Positions 26,112 through 37,229 of a stretch of DNA of 64,000 bases are shown piece after piece. Numbering within the stretch: the first letter of the stretch is position 1; each line of letters begins with the position of its first letter. The DNA comes from Leptospirales bacterium (GTDB lineage: Bacteria; Spirochaetota; Leptospiria; Leptospirales; Leptonemataceae). A program made the translations under genes and the position numbers. Under the pieces are notes generated by a model that searched no databases, was not told where the DNA came from, and worked only from the letters and a program-made list of their open reading frames with translations. The stretch spans positions 51,750 to 115,749 of the forward strand of contig JAIBBM010000007.1 of the NCBI GenBank assembly GCA_019694685.1, read 5' to 3'.

Positions 26112-27743
26112 GTGACTCCGGCAAAGAATGTGAGCGCCTTTCGTAGTAAAATTGTTCAGGATGAGAGTTTTCTGGCCAATGCGGCTGATCTGAAAGCTCG
26201 CACAGAAGATATTCGCACCCTTGCTTCTTCCATTCAGGAAGGCGGAGGCGCTCGCGCCAAAAAGTTGCACGAATCTAGAGGAAAGCTCTTTGTGCGGGAT
26301 CGCATTCAGCTTCTGCTCGACCCTGGATCTCCCTTCCTCGAAACGGGGCTTTTTACCGCTCACCAGGCGTATGACTTCGATGTGCCGTCAGGCGGCATTG
26401 TAACTGGAATTGGCAGAATTGAAAACACTCTCTGCATGATTGTTGCCAATGATGCAACAGTCAAAGGTGGCACATACCTTCCTCTTACAGTCAAGAAGCA
26501 TCTTCGCGCGCAGGAGATTGCTCTGGAGAATCGTCTTCCCTGCATTTACCTGGTGGATTCTGGAGGAGCGTTCCTGCCCATGCAGGATGAAGTATTTCCG
26601 GACAAGGAACACTTCGGACGAATCTTCTACAACCAGGCTGTGATGTCAGCACAGGGAATTCCGCAAATTGCAGTGGTGATGGGAAGCTGCACTGCGGGAG
26701 GCGCCTATATTCCGGCCATGTCGGAAGAGACAATCATTGTAAGAGGGAATGGAACGATCTTTCTGGGTGGTCCTCCTCTTGTAAAGGCCGCCACAGGAGA
26801 GGATGTCACCGCAGAAGATCTGGGCGGAGCTCACGTGCACACTCACAAGAGTGGTGTTGCAGATCACTTTGCTCAAAATGATGAGCACGCTCTTGAAATC
26901 ACTCGCAGAATTGTAAAACATTTAAACTATCGTCCGGCTGCTTCTGCATTTGCGGCACGCTTCGCTGCGCGCTCTCCTATCTACGCTCCCGAAGAGATAT
27001 ACGGCATCATTCAAAAAGATCTGCGCAAACCATACGACATTCGCGAGATCATGGCGCGCATCGTAGATGGGTCAGAGTTTCATGAATTTAAAGAGAATTA
27101 CGCGACTACGATTGTCACTGCATTCGCTCATGTGTTTGGATTTCCAGTTGGAATTGTTGCAAACAACGGAGTGCTGTTTTCAGAATCAGCCCTGAAGGCC
27201 GCTCATTTCATTGAGTTGTGTTCGCATCGTAAGATTCCTCTTCTATTTCTACAGAACATCACCGGCTTCATGGTCGGGCGCCAGTATGAGAATGCGGGCA
27301 TTGCGCGCGATGGCGCCAAGATGGTGACTGCTGTATCCAATGCAAACGTGCCCAAGATTACGGTAGTGGTCGGCGGGTCGTATGGTGCCGGTAACTACGG
27401 CATGTGTGGTCGTGCGTATGGTCCCAGGTTTCTCTGGATGTGGCCCAATGCTCGCATCTCTGTGATGGGAGCAGAACAGGCGGCCAACGTACTACTCACC
27501 GTAAAGATGGAACAGATCGCGCGTGAGCGGGGCCAGGGTTTAAGCCAGGAAGAACAGATTGAATTCAAGAAACCCATTCTAGACGAATACGGTCACAAGT
27601 CCCATGCACTCTATTCGAGCGCACGTCTCTGGGACGATGGCATCATTGATCCTGCACGGACTCGCGAAGTAGTTGGTCTTTCTCTTGCAGCATGTACTGG
27701 CAGTCCAGTCGGCGAAGCACCTTCTTCCCTCTTTCGCATGTAA
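26112..27743 (+). CDS. Acyl-CoA carboxylase beta subunit, methylcrotonyl-CoA type
   Basis: 543 residues, a full-length carboxyltransferase with both crotonase-like halves: oxyanion-type glycine motifs [13 protein letters not shown] (N half) and [18 protein letters not shown] (C half). The latter, with [14 protein letters not shown], is typical of methylcrotonyl-CoA carboxylase beta (leucine breakdown), though geranyl- or other 3-methylenoyl-CoA specificity is possible. No biotin-carrying alpha subunit is adjacent, so it must be encoded elsewhere. GTG start at 26112; a second GTG lies 18 bases on. Confidence 0.9.
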   Translation: MTPAKNVSAFRSKIVQDESFLANAADLKARTEDIRTLASSIQEGGGARAKKLHESRGKLFVRDRIQLLLDPGSPFLETGLFTAHQAYDFDVPSGGIVTGIGRIENTLCMIVANDATVKGGTYLPLTVKKHLRAQEIALENRLPCIYLVDSGGAFLPMQDEVFPDKEHFGRIFYNQAVMSAQGIPQIAVVMGSCTAGGAYIPAMSEETIIVRGNGTIFLGGPPLVKAATGEDVTAEDLGGAHVHTHKSGVADHFAQNDEHALEITRRIVKHLNYRPAASAFAARFAARSPIYAPEEIYGIIQKDLRKPYDIREIMARIVDGSEFHEFKENYATTIVTAFAHVFGFPVGIVANNGVLFSESALKAAHFIELCSHRKIPLLFLQNITGFMVGRQYENAGIARDGAKMVTAVSNANVPKITVVVGGSYGAGNYGMCGRAYGPRFLWMWPNARISVMGAEQAANVLLTVKMEQIARERGQGLSQEEQIEFKKPILDEYGHKSHALYSSARLWDDGIIDPARTREVVGLSLAACTGSPVGEAPSSLFRM

Positions 27744-29852
<2,109 letters not shown>

Positions 29853-29925
29853 ATCGTGTTCTTTGGTTTGGCCCTGGTTTCTGAATTATAGTTGAGTAAG
29901 TTTAACGTCATGCGCTCATGAGGGC

Positions 29926-31656
29926 ATGAATGGTGGCGAACTCATTGCTCAGACATTGCAACTTCACGGTGTGCGCGCCGTCTTCACTCTTATAGGCGGG
30001 CATATATCTCCGATTCTCGTGAGCTGCAAGAAAGCTGGAGTGAGAGTAGTAGATGTTCGTCACGAAGTAAATACGGTCTTTGCTGCAGACGCCTCAGCCA
30101 GATTGACTGGAATCCCAGGCGTTGCAGTGGTTACGGCAGGCCCCGGCGTCACCAATACTCTCACTGCCCTCAAGAATGCACAGATGGCTCAATCGCCTCT
30201 CGTTCTGATTGGCGGAGCCACCGCGACTGTGCTTAAGAATCGCGGTTCATTGCAAGATATTGACCAGATTGCTGCGGTAAAGCCGCACGTGAAGTGGCAT
30301 GCCTCAGCAAAGAAGGTCCGCGATCTGCCGCGCTTGATTGCAACTGCTTTCATGAAATCTCGCGAAGGAGTTCCCGGACCAGTTTTCGTGGAAGTACCCG
30401 TGGATTTGCTATATGAAGAGTCAACTGTGCGTGAATGGTATATGGCCAGCGTGCCCCGGAAGCCAGGGCTCAAGAATTACGTGATATCGCGATATCTATC
30501 CAGACACGTGGACACTCTTTTCCGGGGAGCGGATCTTTCTTCGCCAGCCAGTCCAATGCCGTATAACGTTCCCTCTCATACTGATTCTGATTTGCGTCAG
30601 GTTGTGGAGCGGCTACAGACCGCCGCAAAGCCGCTCCTTGTGATTGGAAGTCAGGCAATGCTGCAGCCACAAAGATCGGCAGAACTGGCCCGCGCTGTGG
30701 ACCAACTTGGAATTCCAGTCTATCTGGCAGGAATGGCGAGGGGACTTCTGGGCAAGAAACACAAATTGCAGCTGAGACACAAACGCGCGGAGGCATTGAA
30801 AGAGTGTGATCTTGTCATTCTCGCAGGTGTGCCTGTTGACTTCAGATTGAATTATGGATCTCAGATTCGATCTTCCGCCTTTCATATTGGGGTGAATCGG
30901 AGTTCCCAGGATCTTAAGAAAAACAAACGGCCTTCCCTGGCGCTCAAGGCGGACGTGTGCGATTTTTTGATTTCGCTCTCTTCTGTTTATTCGTCCGGAG
31001 CCGGCAGGTTAGATGCATGGATCTCACAGCTACGCGCGAGAGATCTGAAAAGAGAGGAAGAGATTCTTTCTCTGTCCGCGAAGAAAGCGAAGAACGTGAA
31101 TGCGCTCAAGCTACTCTTTCAACTAAAAAACAAACTGCCGGATAATGCGATTCTTGTCGCTGATGGTGGAGATTTTGTGGCCACCGCCGCCTACATTCTC
31201 GAACCACCGGCTCCACTCTCCTGGCTCGATCCCGGCGTTTTTGGAACTCTGGGCGTAGGCGCAGGGTTTGCGCTCGGCGCAAGTGTGGTTTGTCCGGATC
31301 GCGAAGTCTGGATCATCTATGGAGATGGATCCGCCGGCTACAGCATCATGGAATACGATACTTTCGTGCGTCATCGCTTCCCGGTGATTGGGCTCATTGG
31401 CAACGATGCCTGCTGGACTCAGATCTATAGAGACCAGAAGGAAATCTTGAAGGACGATATCGCATGCATGCTTCTGCATACGGACTATCACAAAATGGCG
31501 GAGGCCACGGGTGCGACAGGATTTCTGATTGCGCGCGAATCTTCTGTTGCTTCTGGGCTCACTGCTGCTCGCAAAGCCGCGCAAAAGAAAAGTCCGGTTC
31601 TCATCAACGCAATCATTGATATTTCAGACTTTCGCAAGGGTTCGATTTCTATGTAA
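29926..31656 (+). CDS. Thiamine-diphosphate enzyme, acetolactate synthase / 2-hydroxyacyl-CoA lyase-like
   Basis: 576 residues with the three domains of the ThDP decarboxylase family: PYR domain with the catalytic Glu in [13 protein letters not shown], a central domain, and a PP domain with the cofactor motif GDGSAGYS...IGNDACW (GDG to N about 27 residues). The sequence resembles eukaryotic ILVBL/HACL2 and IlvB-like proteins more than genuine IlvB, because no small-subunit gene is present and the neighbours are acyl-CoA enzymes. 2-hydroxyacyl-CoA cleavage (alpha-oxidation) is a reasonable inference, not shown. Confidence 0.82.
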   Translation: MNGGELIAQTLQLHGVRAVFTLIGGHISPILVSCKKAGVRVVDVRHEVNTVFAADASARLTGIPGVAVVTAGPGVTNTLTALKNAQMAQSPLVLIGGATATVLKNRGSLQDIDQIAAVKPHVKWHASAKKVRDLPRLIATAFMKSREGVPGPVFVEVPVDLLYEESTVREWYMASVPRKPGLKNYVISRYLSRHVDTLFRGADLSSPASPMPYNVPSHTDSDLRQVVERLQTAAKPLLVIGSQAMLQPQRSAELARAVDQLGIPVYLAGMARGLLGKKHKLQLRHKRAEALKECDLVILAGVPVDFRLNYGSQIRSSAFHIGVNRSSQDLKKNKRPSLALKADVCDFLISLSSVYSSGAGRLDAWISQLRARDLKREEEILSLSAKKAKNVNALKLLFQLKNKLPDNAILVADGGDFVATAAYILEPPAPLSWLDPGVFGTLGVGAGFALGASVVCPDREVWIIYGDGSAGYSIMEYDTFVRHRFPVIGLIGNDACWTQIYRDQKEILKDDIACMLLHTDYHKMAEATGATGFLIARESSVASGLTAARKAAQKKSPVLINAIIDISDFRKGSISM

Positions 31657-31671
31657 TTATGGAGGATTCCC

Positions 31672-33330
31672 ATGCATTTCCCCTGGACAAAACACTATGA
31701 CGCGCATGTTCCTCCGGTTCTGGAATATCCGGATTCTACCATTGGGGAACTTTTCGATGAATCCGTTCGCAAACATGGAAGCAGAATCGCGGTTCAATTC
31801 ATGGGCAAGAAGATCTCTTACGACTCGATGGAAAAGGATGCCGCATCTCTGGCCGTTCATCTTTCTAGCAAAGGCGTGCGGCCAGGCGATCGCGTTTTCT
31901 TGCTTCTCCCGAATACTCCTCATTTCGTGGCGGCCTACTATGCAGTGATGAAGATTGGCGCCGTTGTTGTGCCCGCAAGTCCGCTCGACACAGCTCCTGA
32001 AATTCAGTACAAGATTCGCAATTCAGGCGCACGCGTTGCGGTGTTCCTGGATCTTTTGTTCGAATCGCTCGAACCTTCTTTGCCACTGCTCGAAGCTGCG
32101 GTCGGATGCGATCTGTCTGATTACTTGCCGTTTCCGAAAAACTATTTGTTCCCGATCAAGAAGCGCAGACTCGGGAGAAAAATGCCGCCTTACAATGAGA
32201 AGGTGATTCGGTTTAGCGAGATCTTGAAGGTCAAGGAAACCTTTCCTTGCAAACATTCCAGTCCGGATGACCTGGCAGTCATCATCTACACGGGCGGAAC
32301 CACTGGAATTTCCAAGGGTGTGATGCTTTCGCACAGAGCCCTCGCAGTCAATATGACCCAGGCGCGTACCTGGGGTCAGGTGACAGGGGATGACATCAAT
32401 CTGTGTGCTCTTCCTTTTTTTCACGGATTCGGCATGAGCATCGGGCTCAACACTACGTTTGTTGCGGGCGGTCGAATGCTGCTACTCCCCAAATGGGATG
32501 CGGGCCAGGCGATCCGTCATTTTGAAAAGGATGGCGTCACGTTATTCGCCGCTGTTCCAACGATGTACAACAGCATCCTGAATCATCCGGATTTTTCCCG
32601 CATGAAGAATGCTCGATTGCGCGGATGCTATGTGGGGGCCGCTCCCGTGCCCGAATCGCTCAAAGAGGAATTCTTCCGTCGCACAGGAGGAATCTTGATC
32701 GAAGGCTACGGCCTAACGGAAGCTGTGACTGCAAAATCCGCGAATCCGTACATTGGAAAGAAGAAGGAAAAGTCGATTGGGATTCCGTGGCCGGATACTG
32801 AGTTCAGAATTGTGGACGAGATCACCGGGGAAGCATCCGCGCCGGGAGTGGAGGGTGAAATCATTCTGCGCAGTCCAGATTTAATGATGGGCTACTGGCA
32901 GAATCCAGAGGCAACGGACGAAGTGTTACGCGACGGGTGGTTGTTCACAGGTGATATCGGAAGAATGGATGAGGACGGATACTTCTACATTGTAGATCGT
33001 AAGAAGGATCTAATCATCAGTGGTGGTTTTAACGTATATCCATCGGAGATTGAAGAGGTTCTGTACAGTCATCCATCCGTGCTGGAAGCGTGCGTGATCG
33101 GAGTGCGAGATACTCACAAGGGCGAAATTCCCCGCGCGTATGTTGTGCTTCGTCAGGGGGAGCGCGAAGATGCCAATGCGCTGATGGAATTCCTTGGAGT
33201 GCGTTTGATTCACTACAAAGTGCCGCGTTCTTTTATTTTCAAAGACGCACTCCCAAAAAGTCCCATTGGGAAAATCTTGAGAAAAGAACTCCGTGCCGCT
33301 GATCCGGACGTTGGATCGAGTAGAGGATGA
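31672..33330 (+). CDS. Long-chain fatty-acid-CoA ligase
   Basis: 552 residues of the AMP-forming acyl-CoA synthetase family: P-loop YTGGTTGISKG (near 205), the linker EGYGLTEA (near 345), TGDIG, the hinge DRKKDLIISGG, and the catalytic Lys in SPIGKILRKEL. It activates fatty acids with ATP and CoA at the membrane face. It follows the ThDP enzyme after 15 bases with a strong GGAGG Shine-Dalgarno sequence, so the two are co-transcribed. Chain-length preference cannot be read directly. Confidence 0.93.
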   Translation: MHFPWTKHYDAHVPPVLEYPDSTIGELFDESVRKHGSRIAVQFMGKKISYDSMEKDAASLAVHLSSKGVRPGDRVFLLLPNTPHFVAAYYAVMKIGAVVVPASPLDTAPEIQYKIRNSGARVAVFLDLLFESLEPSLPLLEAAVGCDLSDYLPFPKNYLFPIKKRRLGRKMPPYNEKVIRFSEILKVKETFPCKHSSPDDLAVIIYTGGTTGISKGVMLSHRALAVNMTQARTWGQVTGDDINLCALPFFHGFGMSIGLNTTFVAGGRMLLLPKWDAGQAIRHFEKDGVTLFAAVPTMYNSILNHPDFSRMKNARLRGCYVGAAPVPESLKEEFFRRTGGILIEGYGLTEAVTAKSANPYIGKKKEKSIGIPWPDTEFRIVDEITGEASAPGVEGEIILRSPDLMMGYWQNPEATDEVLRDGWLFTGDIGRMDEDGYFYIVDRKKDLIISGGFNVYPSEIEEVLYSHPSVLEACVIGVRDTHKGEIPRAYVVLRQGEREDANALMEFLGVRLIHYKVPRSFIFKDALPKSPIGKILRKELRAADPDVGSSRG

Positions 33331-33337
33331 TGGTAAG

Positions 33338-34132
33338 TTAACGTGCCTTTTTGTTCTTCTTTCTCATGCTCATCCCGAATCCACCAAAGCGAATCTTGAT
33401 CTTCGGGTTTCGTGCGAGGATGGCGCTTTCGAGTGCTTTGACTTTTTTTTCCGGCTGCTCCAGGACTACTGATATCGAAATCCCTATGTACTTTCCTGAT
33501 TCTACTTCGCGAAGGAGATCATTCTCAGGTAAGTTGCCGGTATACCAGGCAGAGATTCCCCGACTGCGTAAAACTGCGTAATGCAGGAGGCTACTCAGAT
33601 CGTGCGGATCTCCAGGAAATGTGGTTACAAGCCATCCCGGTTTCGCGTGAGGAGGAAACTTTTCAATCTTCGCGAATATGTATCCGTGAAGCCAGTGTGA
33701 AAATGCATGCTCCTCCGGGACACTGAGTAGATTTTCTTCCCATGCCTTGCCTACGAGAATTACTGCCGGTCCGATAATGTGGTGCACCCATGCCGAGAAG
33801 GACCCCTTGAGTTGCTTGTCGAAAATCTTTTCTACACTGTCGTAATCATGGGCCTGCAAAAGCTTTATGAATGTTAACTGTTCCTCTGAAAAGGTTGTGA
33901 CTTTGTCCTTCAGCAGGGCTTCGCGTCCCAGAGCCATGATCTTTTTGAGCTTCTGCGATTGATCGAGTCGCATCTGGATGCTTTTGAGTACAAAGTAATC
34001 ATCATTCGAATAATGCCAGTAACCATTCGGTGTGCGAAACGGTCGTAGAATGTTGTATCTTTCCTGCCACTTACGAATGGCGTGCGAAGCGATTCCTGTC
34101 ATTTTACTCAGATCTTTGATCAGATAGTCCAT
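33338..34132 (-). CDS. MerR-type regulator with cobalamin-binding domain (CarH/LitR-like)
   Basis: 264 residues. Residues 1-70 are a MerR winged HTH (IASHAIRKWQERYNILRPFR). Residues about 80-160 form the helical bundle and 165-264 the B12-binding Rossmann domain. Positions known to matter in Thermus CarH are recognisable at the same numbers: Trp131-x9-Glu141-His142 and lower-ligand-type His177 in GDPHDLS. The residue corresponding to CarH His132, which ligates cobalt after photolysis, is Glu here, and the Gly of DxHxxG is Ser. It likely binds adenosylcobalamin and represses DNA in the dark. Divergent from a BLUF cyclase across a shared operator. Confidence 0.9.
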   Translation of the reverse strand: MDYLIKDLSKMTGIASHAIRKWQERYNILRPFRTPNGYWHYSNDDYFVLKSIQMRLDQSQKLKKIMALGREALLKDKVTTFSEEQLTFIKLLQAHDYDSVEKIFDKQLKGSFSAWVHHIIGPAVILVGKAWEENLLSVPEEHAFSHWLHGYIFAKIEKFPPHAKPGWLVTTFPGDPHDLSSLLHYAVLRSRGISAWYTGNLPENDLLREVESGKYIGISISVVLEQPEKKVKALESAILARNPKIKIRFGGFGMSMRKKNKKAR

Positions 34133-34140
34133 TGAGCTTC

Positions 34141-34169
34141 AGTATACAGTTGCTGCGTTTCTTTGTCTA
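34141..34169 (-). promoter_or_regulatory. Promoter of the CarH-like gene
   Basis: On the minus strand TAGACA (34169-34164), 17 bases, TATACT (34146-34141): each hexamer matches 5 of 6 consensus bases. The ATG lies at 34132. The -35 hexamer is wholly inside one arm of the inverted repeat at 34162-34193, so a dimer bound there would block this promoter. Confidence 0.6.
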
Positions 34170-34193
34170 ATGTTTTTAGAATCATTGGACAAA
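34162..34193. promoter_or_regulatory. Inverted-repeat operator between CarH-like and BLUF-cyclase genes
   Basis: Arms TTTGTCTAATG (34162-34172) and CATTGGACAAA (34183-34193) match at 10 of 11 positions around a 10-base AT-rich centre. Each arm contains a -35-like hexamer facing outward: TAGACA leftward, TGGACA rightward. The rightward one has a weaker -10 (GATGAT, 34209-34214) at 17 bases. Position between a MerR-type regulator and its divergent neighbour makes autoregulation plus control of the cyclase the simplest reading. Confidence 0.65.
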
Positions 34194-34228
34194 AAATGGA
34201 TGGCGATTGATGATCCTTCTGCCTCCTT

Positions 34229-35293
34229 ATGGACATGAAGCGGCTCACGTACATCAGCAACTTTTCGCAACCCCTCGCGCGAAATGAAATTGAACGAATC
34301 GGCGAGGTGTCTGTCAGGAACAATGCGCGCGACGGCCTTACAGGAGCCCTATTCTGTTTCCATGATGTCTTCTATCAGGTCATAGAAGGCGAAGAGCAGG
34401 CCATTGAGCGCTGTTATTCGAGGATTCTGAAAGACTCCAGGCACAAAGATATCTTCTGTTTGAAAGTGGAGCAGGGGGTTTCGTCTCGCATGTACGGAGA
34501 CTGGGCCATGAAAACCGTGATTCTGGAGGAATCGGGCGAAGCAATCCTCGTGGCTCTCCGAAACATGATGGACGGTCTCTCTTCCACGCATCGTATACTG
34601 GAGCGTTATGCGCCAGCGGAGATTCTGCAAACCATGCAGAAGGGCAGAAATCCTTTGAGTGAAAACTCGAGCATGACGGAGAGAGTCGTGATATTTGCAG
34701 ATATTCTGGCCTCCACTACTTTAACGGAGGTTCTGCCGGCCGAAACTATGGCGCTGTTGCTGGCAGATTACTATGAGATTGCGAATGCAGCCATTGTCGA
34801 ATCCGGCGGCACTATTTCAAAGCTCACTGGAGATGGCTTGATGGCTCATTTCGAAACGGGCAAGGCGGACTCGGCCCTGGACGCGAGCATTCGCATCATT
34901 CATAGAATCAACGACCTTCGAAGCCGCGCAGAATCTCATGACCCTCGAAAGTTCCTGTACTCCGGAATTGGAATTTCCGCGGGCCGGGTGCTGGAAGGAA
35001 GCATTGGTTCGGATCTGCGAAAGGATTACACTTTGCTTGGCGACCCGGTGAATTCCGCGGCCAGGCTTGAATCTGTAACCAGGAAGACCGGTCATGCGAT
35101 TGTATTTGATTCGCGCTTTCGCTCCTTATTGCGCAAGGAACGCACACTCAAGAAGCTCGGGCGTTATTTACCCAAAGGAAAAACGGATCAACTGCAGATA
35201 TTTACGATTCCAGAAGACGCAATCAAATTCCACATAACGTCAGAGAGTCTACGCAAATCCATTCAAAGCCTCTCTGAACCGGCACGCTTGTGA
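34229..35293 (+). CDS. Photoactivated adenylyl cyclase (BLUF + class III cyclase)
   Basis: 354 residues. Residues 1-100 are a BLUF flavin domain with Tyr8, Asn32, Gln50 and Met94 matching the flavin-contact residues of Beggiatoa bPAC shifted by one. After a helical linker, residues 150-345 form a class III cyclase with metal-binding Asp158 (IFADIL) and Asp202 (LTGDGL), adenine-selecting Lys198, Thr in YTLLGDPVN, and the transition-state Asn/Arg in NSAARLE. The whole chain aligns by eye with bPAC. It should make cAMP under blue light. ATG at 34229 or 34235 both give the expected N-terminus. Homologues have been described in Leptonema and Turneriella. Confidence 0.95.
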   Translation: MDMKRLTYISNFSQPLARNEIERIGEVSVRNNARDGLTGALFCFHDVFYQVIEGEEQAIERCYSRILKDSRHKDIFCLKVEQGVSSRMYGDWAMKTVILEESGEAILVALRNMMDGLSSTHRILERYAPAEILQTMQKGRNPLSENSSMTERVVIFADILASTTLTEVLPAETMALLLADYYEIANAAIVESGGTISKLTGDGLMAHFETGKADSALDASIRIIHRINDLRSRAESHDPRKFLYSGIGISAGRVLEGSIGSDLRKDYTLLGDPVNSAARLESVTRKTGHAIVFDSRFRSLLRKERTLKKLGRYLPKGKTDQLQIFTIPEDAIKFHITSESLRKSIQSLSEPARL

Positions 35294-35386
35294 AATTGAA
35301 TCTCAACTAGTGCTGGTTTTCGGTTCGTAGCGCGTTCCTTCGATCTTTTTCGTTGCCATCCTCGGAAAGATCGATTCTGTGAACCA

Positions 35387-36415
35387 GTGCGCACTGCAGC
35401 AGAGCAACAGGCAACTTATCGTCTGCGTCTACGGGCTTCCGTTGTGTCCATCGTGGTTGGCTTTCTTGTATGCTTGTTGAAGTTTGCAGGGTTTCTCACT
35501 ACAGGTTCCTACGCGATCCTTTCGGATGCACTCGAAAGTATCATAAATGTGGCTGCAGCCAGTTTCGCCGCATACTGCATTGTGCAGGGTGCAAGAAAGG
35601 CGGACTTTGACCATCCATACGGTCGCGGTCGCCTGGAATATTTTTCAGCAAGCCTTGAGGGTGCTCTCATTTTGCTCGCTGGCGTTATCATTTTGAATGA
35701 GTCTATTCCAAAGTTGTTTGCCGGTAATGTAGTGGGCAGGATGGATCTGGGTCTAATGTTCACGGGAGTGGGCACCGTCGCGAACGGAATCCTGGCCGCT
35801 TTCTTGATTCGTTCTGGCAAGAAACATCACAGCATGGCTCTAGAAGCGGACGGCCATCACGTATGGTCTGACGTTGTTTCAAGTATTGGTTTGTTTGTTG
35901 GGTTGGTTCTGGTGGCCATTTCAAAACTGCCGTGGTTGGATCCATTGCTTGCGTGTATCATGGCACTATGGATTTTGTGGTCCGGGTTTCGAATTCTTCG
36001 TCAGAGTTTCTTTCAGCTAATGGATCGTGCCAGTCCGGATGTGGTTACGAAAGTGACGAGCGCGATTGCGGAATTGCGAAAGCCGGAAATGATTCATCCG
36101 CATCGCATGCGGTTACGCGAATCAGGCCCGTATGTTCTGGTAGATTTCCACATGATTGTGCCGCGCTTTTTCACAGTGAGGCAATTGCACGATCTGGAAG
36201 AACACATTCATCGGAATCTGGAGAGCATTCTTGACAGACCTGTGGATCTGATGCTCCACAATGATCCATGCACTTCGAATAACTGTGGTTATTGTTCGAT
36301 GAAGAATTGCAGGGTTCGCAAGAAGAAGCAAACTTCACAACTTAAACTGGATCCCCAACATTTGCTGGAGGATATTTCGCATCCAGTACACACGCGTGAT
36401 CGGAGGGGGGACTAG
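35387..36415 (+). CDS. Cation diffusion facilitator (CDF) metal exporter
   Basis: 342 residues with six membrane helices (30-215), the metal-binding HxxxD/DxxxD-type motifs (SDALES in helix 2, HHVWSDV in helix 5) and a cytosolic ferredoxin-like domain. The C-terminal end has DPCTSNNCGYCSMKNC, four Cys in a short span, then a Lys/Arg-rich tail, suggesting a thiol metal sensor. Helix-5 His-Asp suggests Zn or a related divalent ion rather than Mn. GTG start at 35387; no clear Shine-Dalgarno sequence. Confidence 0.92.
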   Translation: MRTAAEQQATYRLRLRASVVSIVVGFLVCLLKFAGFLTTGSYAILSDALESIINVAAASFAAYCIVQGARKADFDHPYGRGRLEYFSASLEGALILLAGVIILNESIPKLFAGNVVGRMDLGLMFTGVGTVANGILAAFLIRSGKKHHSMALEADGHHVWSDVVSSIGLFVGLVLVAISKLPWLDPLLACIMALWILWSGFRILRQSFFQLMDRASPDVVTKVTSAIAELRKPEMIHPHRMRLRESGPYVLVDFHMIVPRFFTVRQLHDLEEHIHRNLESILDRPVDLMLHNDPCTSNNCGYCSMKNCRVRKKKQTSQLKLDPQHLLEDISHPVHTRDRRGD

Positions 36416-36418
36416 GTA

Positions 36419-37204
36419 CTATTTCTGTTCCTGGCCTCGGACCCACGTTCCTGTGCGAGACTTCCCATCCTGCGCCGTGTAAGTTCCGTGTCCGTGCGGT
36501 TGGTCGTTTTGAAATTGGCCTTCGTATTTGCGTTTGTCCGCGTACGAGTAGACGCCGGTGCCTTCTTTGAAATTGTTTTTGAAATCTCCCGTGTACTGGT
36601 CCCCGTTCGCGTACTTATAAATGCCTTTTCCTTCCTTCTTCCCGTTTACGAATTCGCCAGTATAGACGCCACCGTCGCTGTGAGTCAGAGTCCCTTTCCC
36701 TTGAAAAACTCCGTTCACAAATTCCCCGGTGTAATTGCTTCCGTCAGGCAGAGTGCTTTCCCCTTTGCCCTGAAGCTGTCCATCTGTGAATGATCCTGTA
36801 AATGTAGTGCGGTCTGGCCTGGTCAGAGTTCCCTTCACAAACTTATTGCTTTCAAATTGGCCCTGCGTTCTGGTTCCATCTGGCAGGGTTTCTGTTCCCT
36901 CTCCATTTAGTTTTCCATTTACGAAGTTGCCCTCAAGCTTTCTGCCGGTTTTCAGCAAAAAGACGCCTTTGCCTTCGATCTTGTTGTCCTTGAATTCTCC
37001 AGTATATACGCCGGACGGCAGAGTGTAAACACCCTGGCCGTGGAAATTGCCATTCTTGAATTCGCCTTCGTATCGCGAGCCATTGGGAAGCTGCAGAGTT
37101 CCCGGACCATTTTTGCAATCCCCTCGCGAGCATGTTTCTGTCTGGGCGAGAAGTTGGCCTCCCATGGAAAGTGTGACGATCAGAACCAAAGTGGCAGATT
37201 TCAT
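36419..37204 (-). CDS. Exported MORN-repeat protein
   Basis: 261 residues: signal peptide (MKSATLVLIVTLSMGGQLLA) then nine consecutive MORN-type repeats of about 22-23 residues (pattern Y-x-G-x-F-x-N-x-x-x-G-x-G) and a partial tenth. MORN repeats form an elongated beta solenoid and often meet membranes. The ATG at 37204 has GAGG 6 bases upstream. It is the last gene of a six-gene leftward run, after the DUF2339-DUF3999 membrane protein, and may act with it in the periplasm; that is inference. The fourth repeat is degenerate. Confidence 0.88.
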   Translation of the reverse strand: MKSATLVLIVTLSMGGQLLAQTETCSRGDCKNGPGTLQLPNGSRYEGEFKNGNFHGQGVYTLPSGVYTGEFKDNKIEGKGVFLLKTGRKLEGNFVNGKLNGEGTETLPDGTRTQGQFESNKFVKGTLTRPDRTTFTGSFTDGQLQGKGESTLPDGSNYTGEFVNGVFQGKGTLTHSDGGVYTGEFVNGKKEGKGIYKYANGDQYTGDFKNNFKEGTGVYSYADKRKYEGQFQNDQPHGHGTYTAQDGKSRTGTWVRGQEQK

Positions 37205-37229
37205 GGCGATCCTCAAAAGTTTAAGTTCT

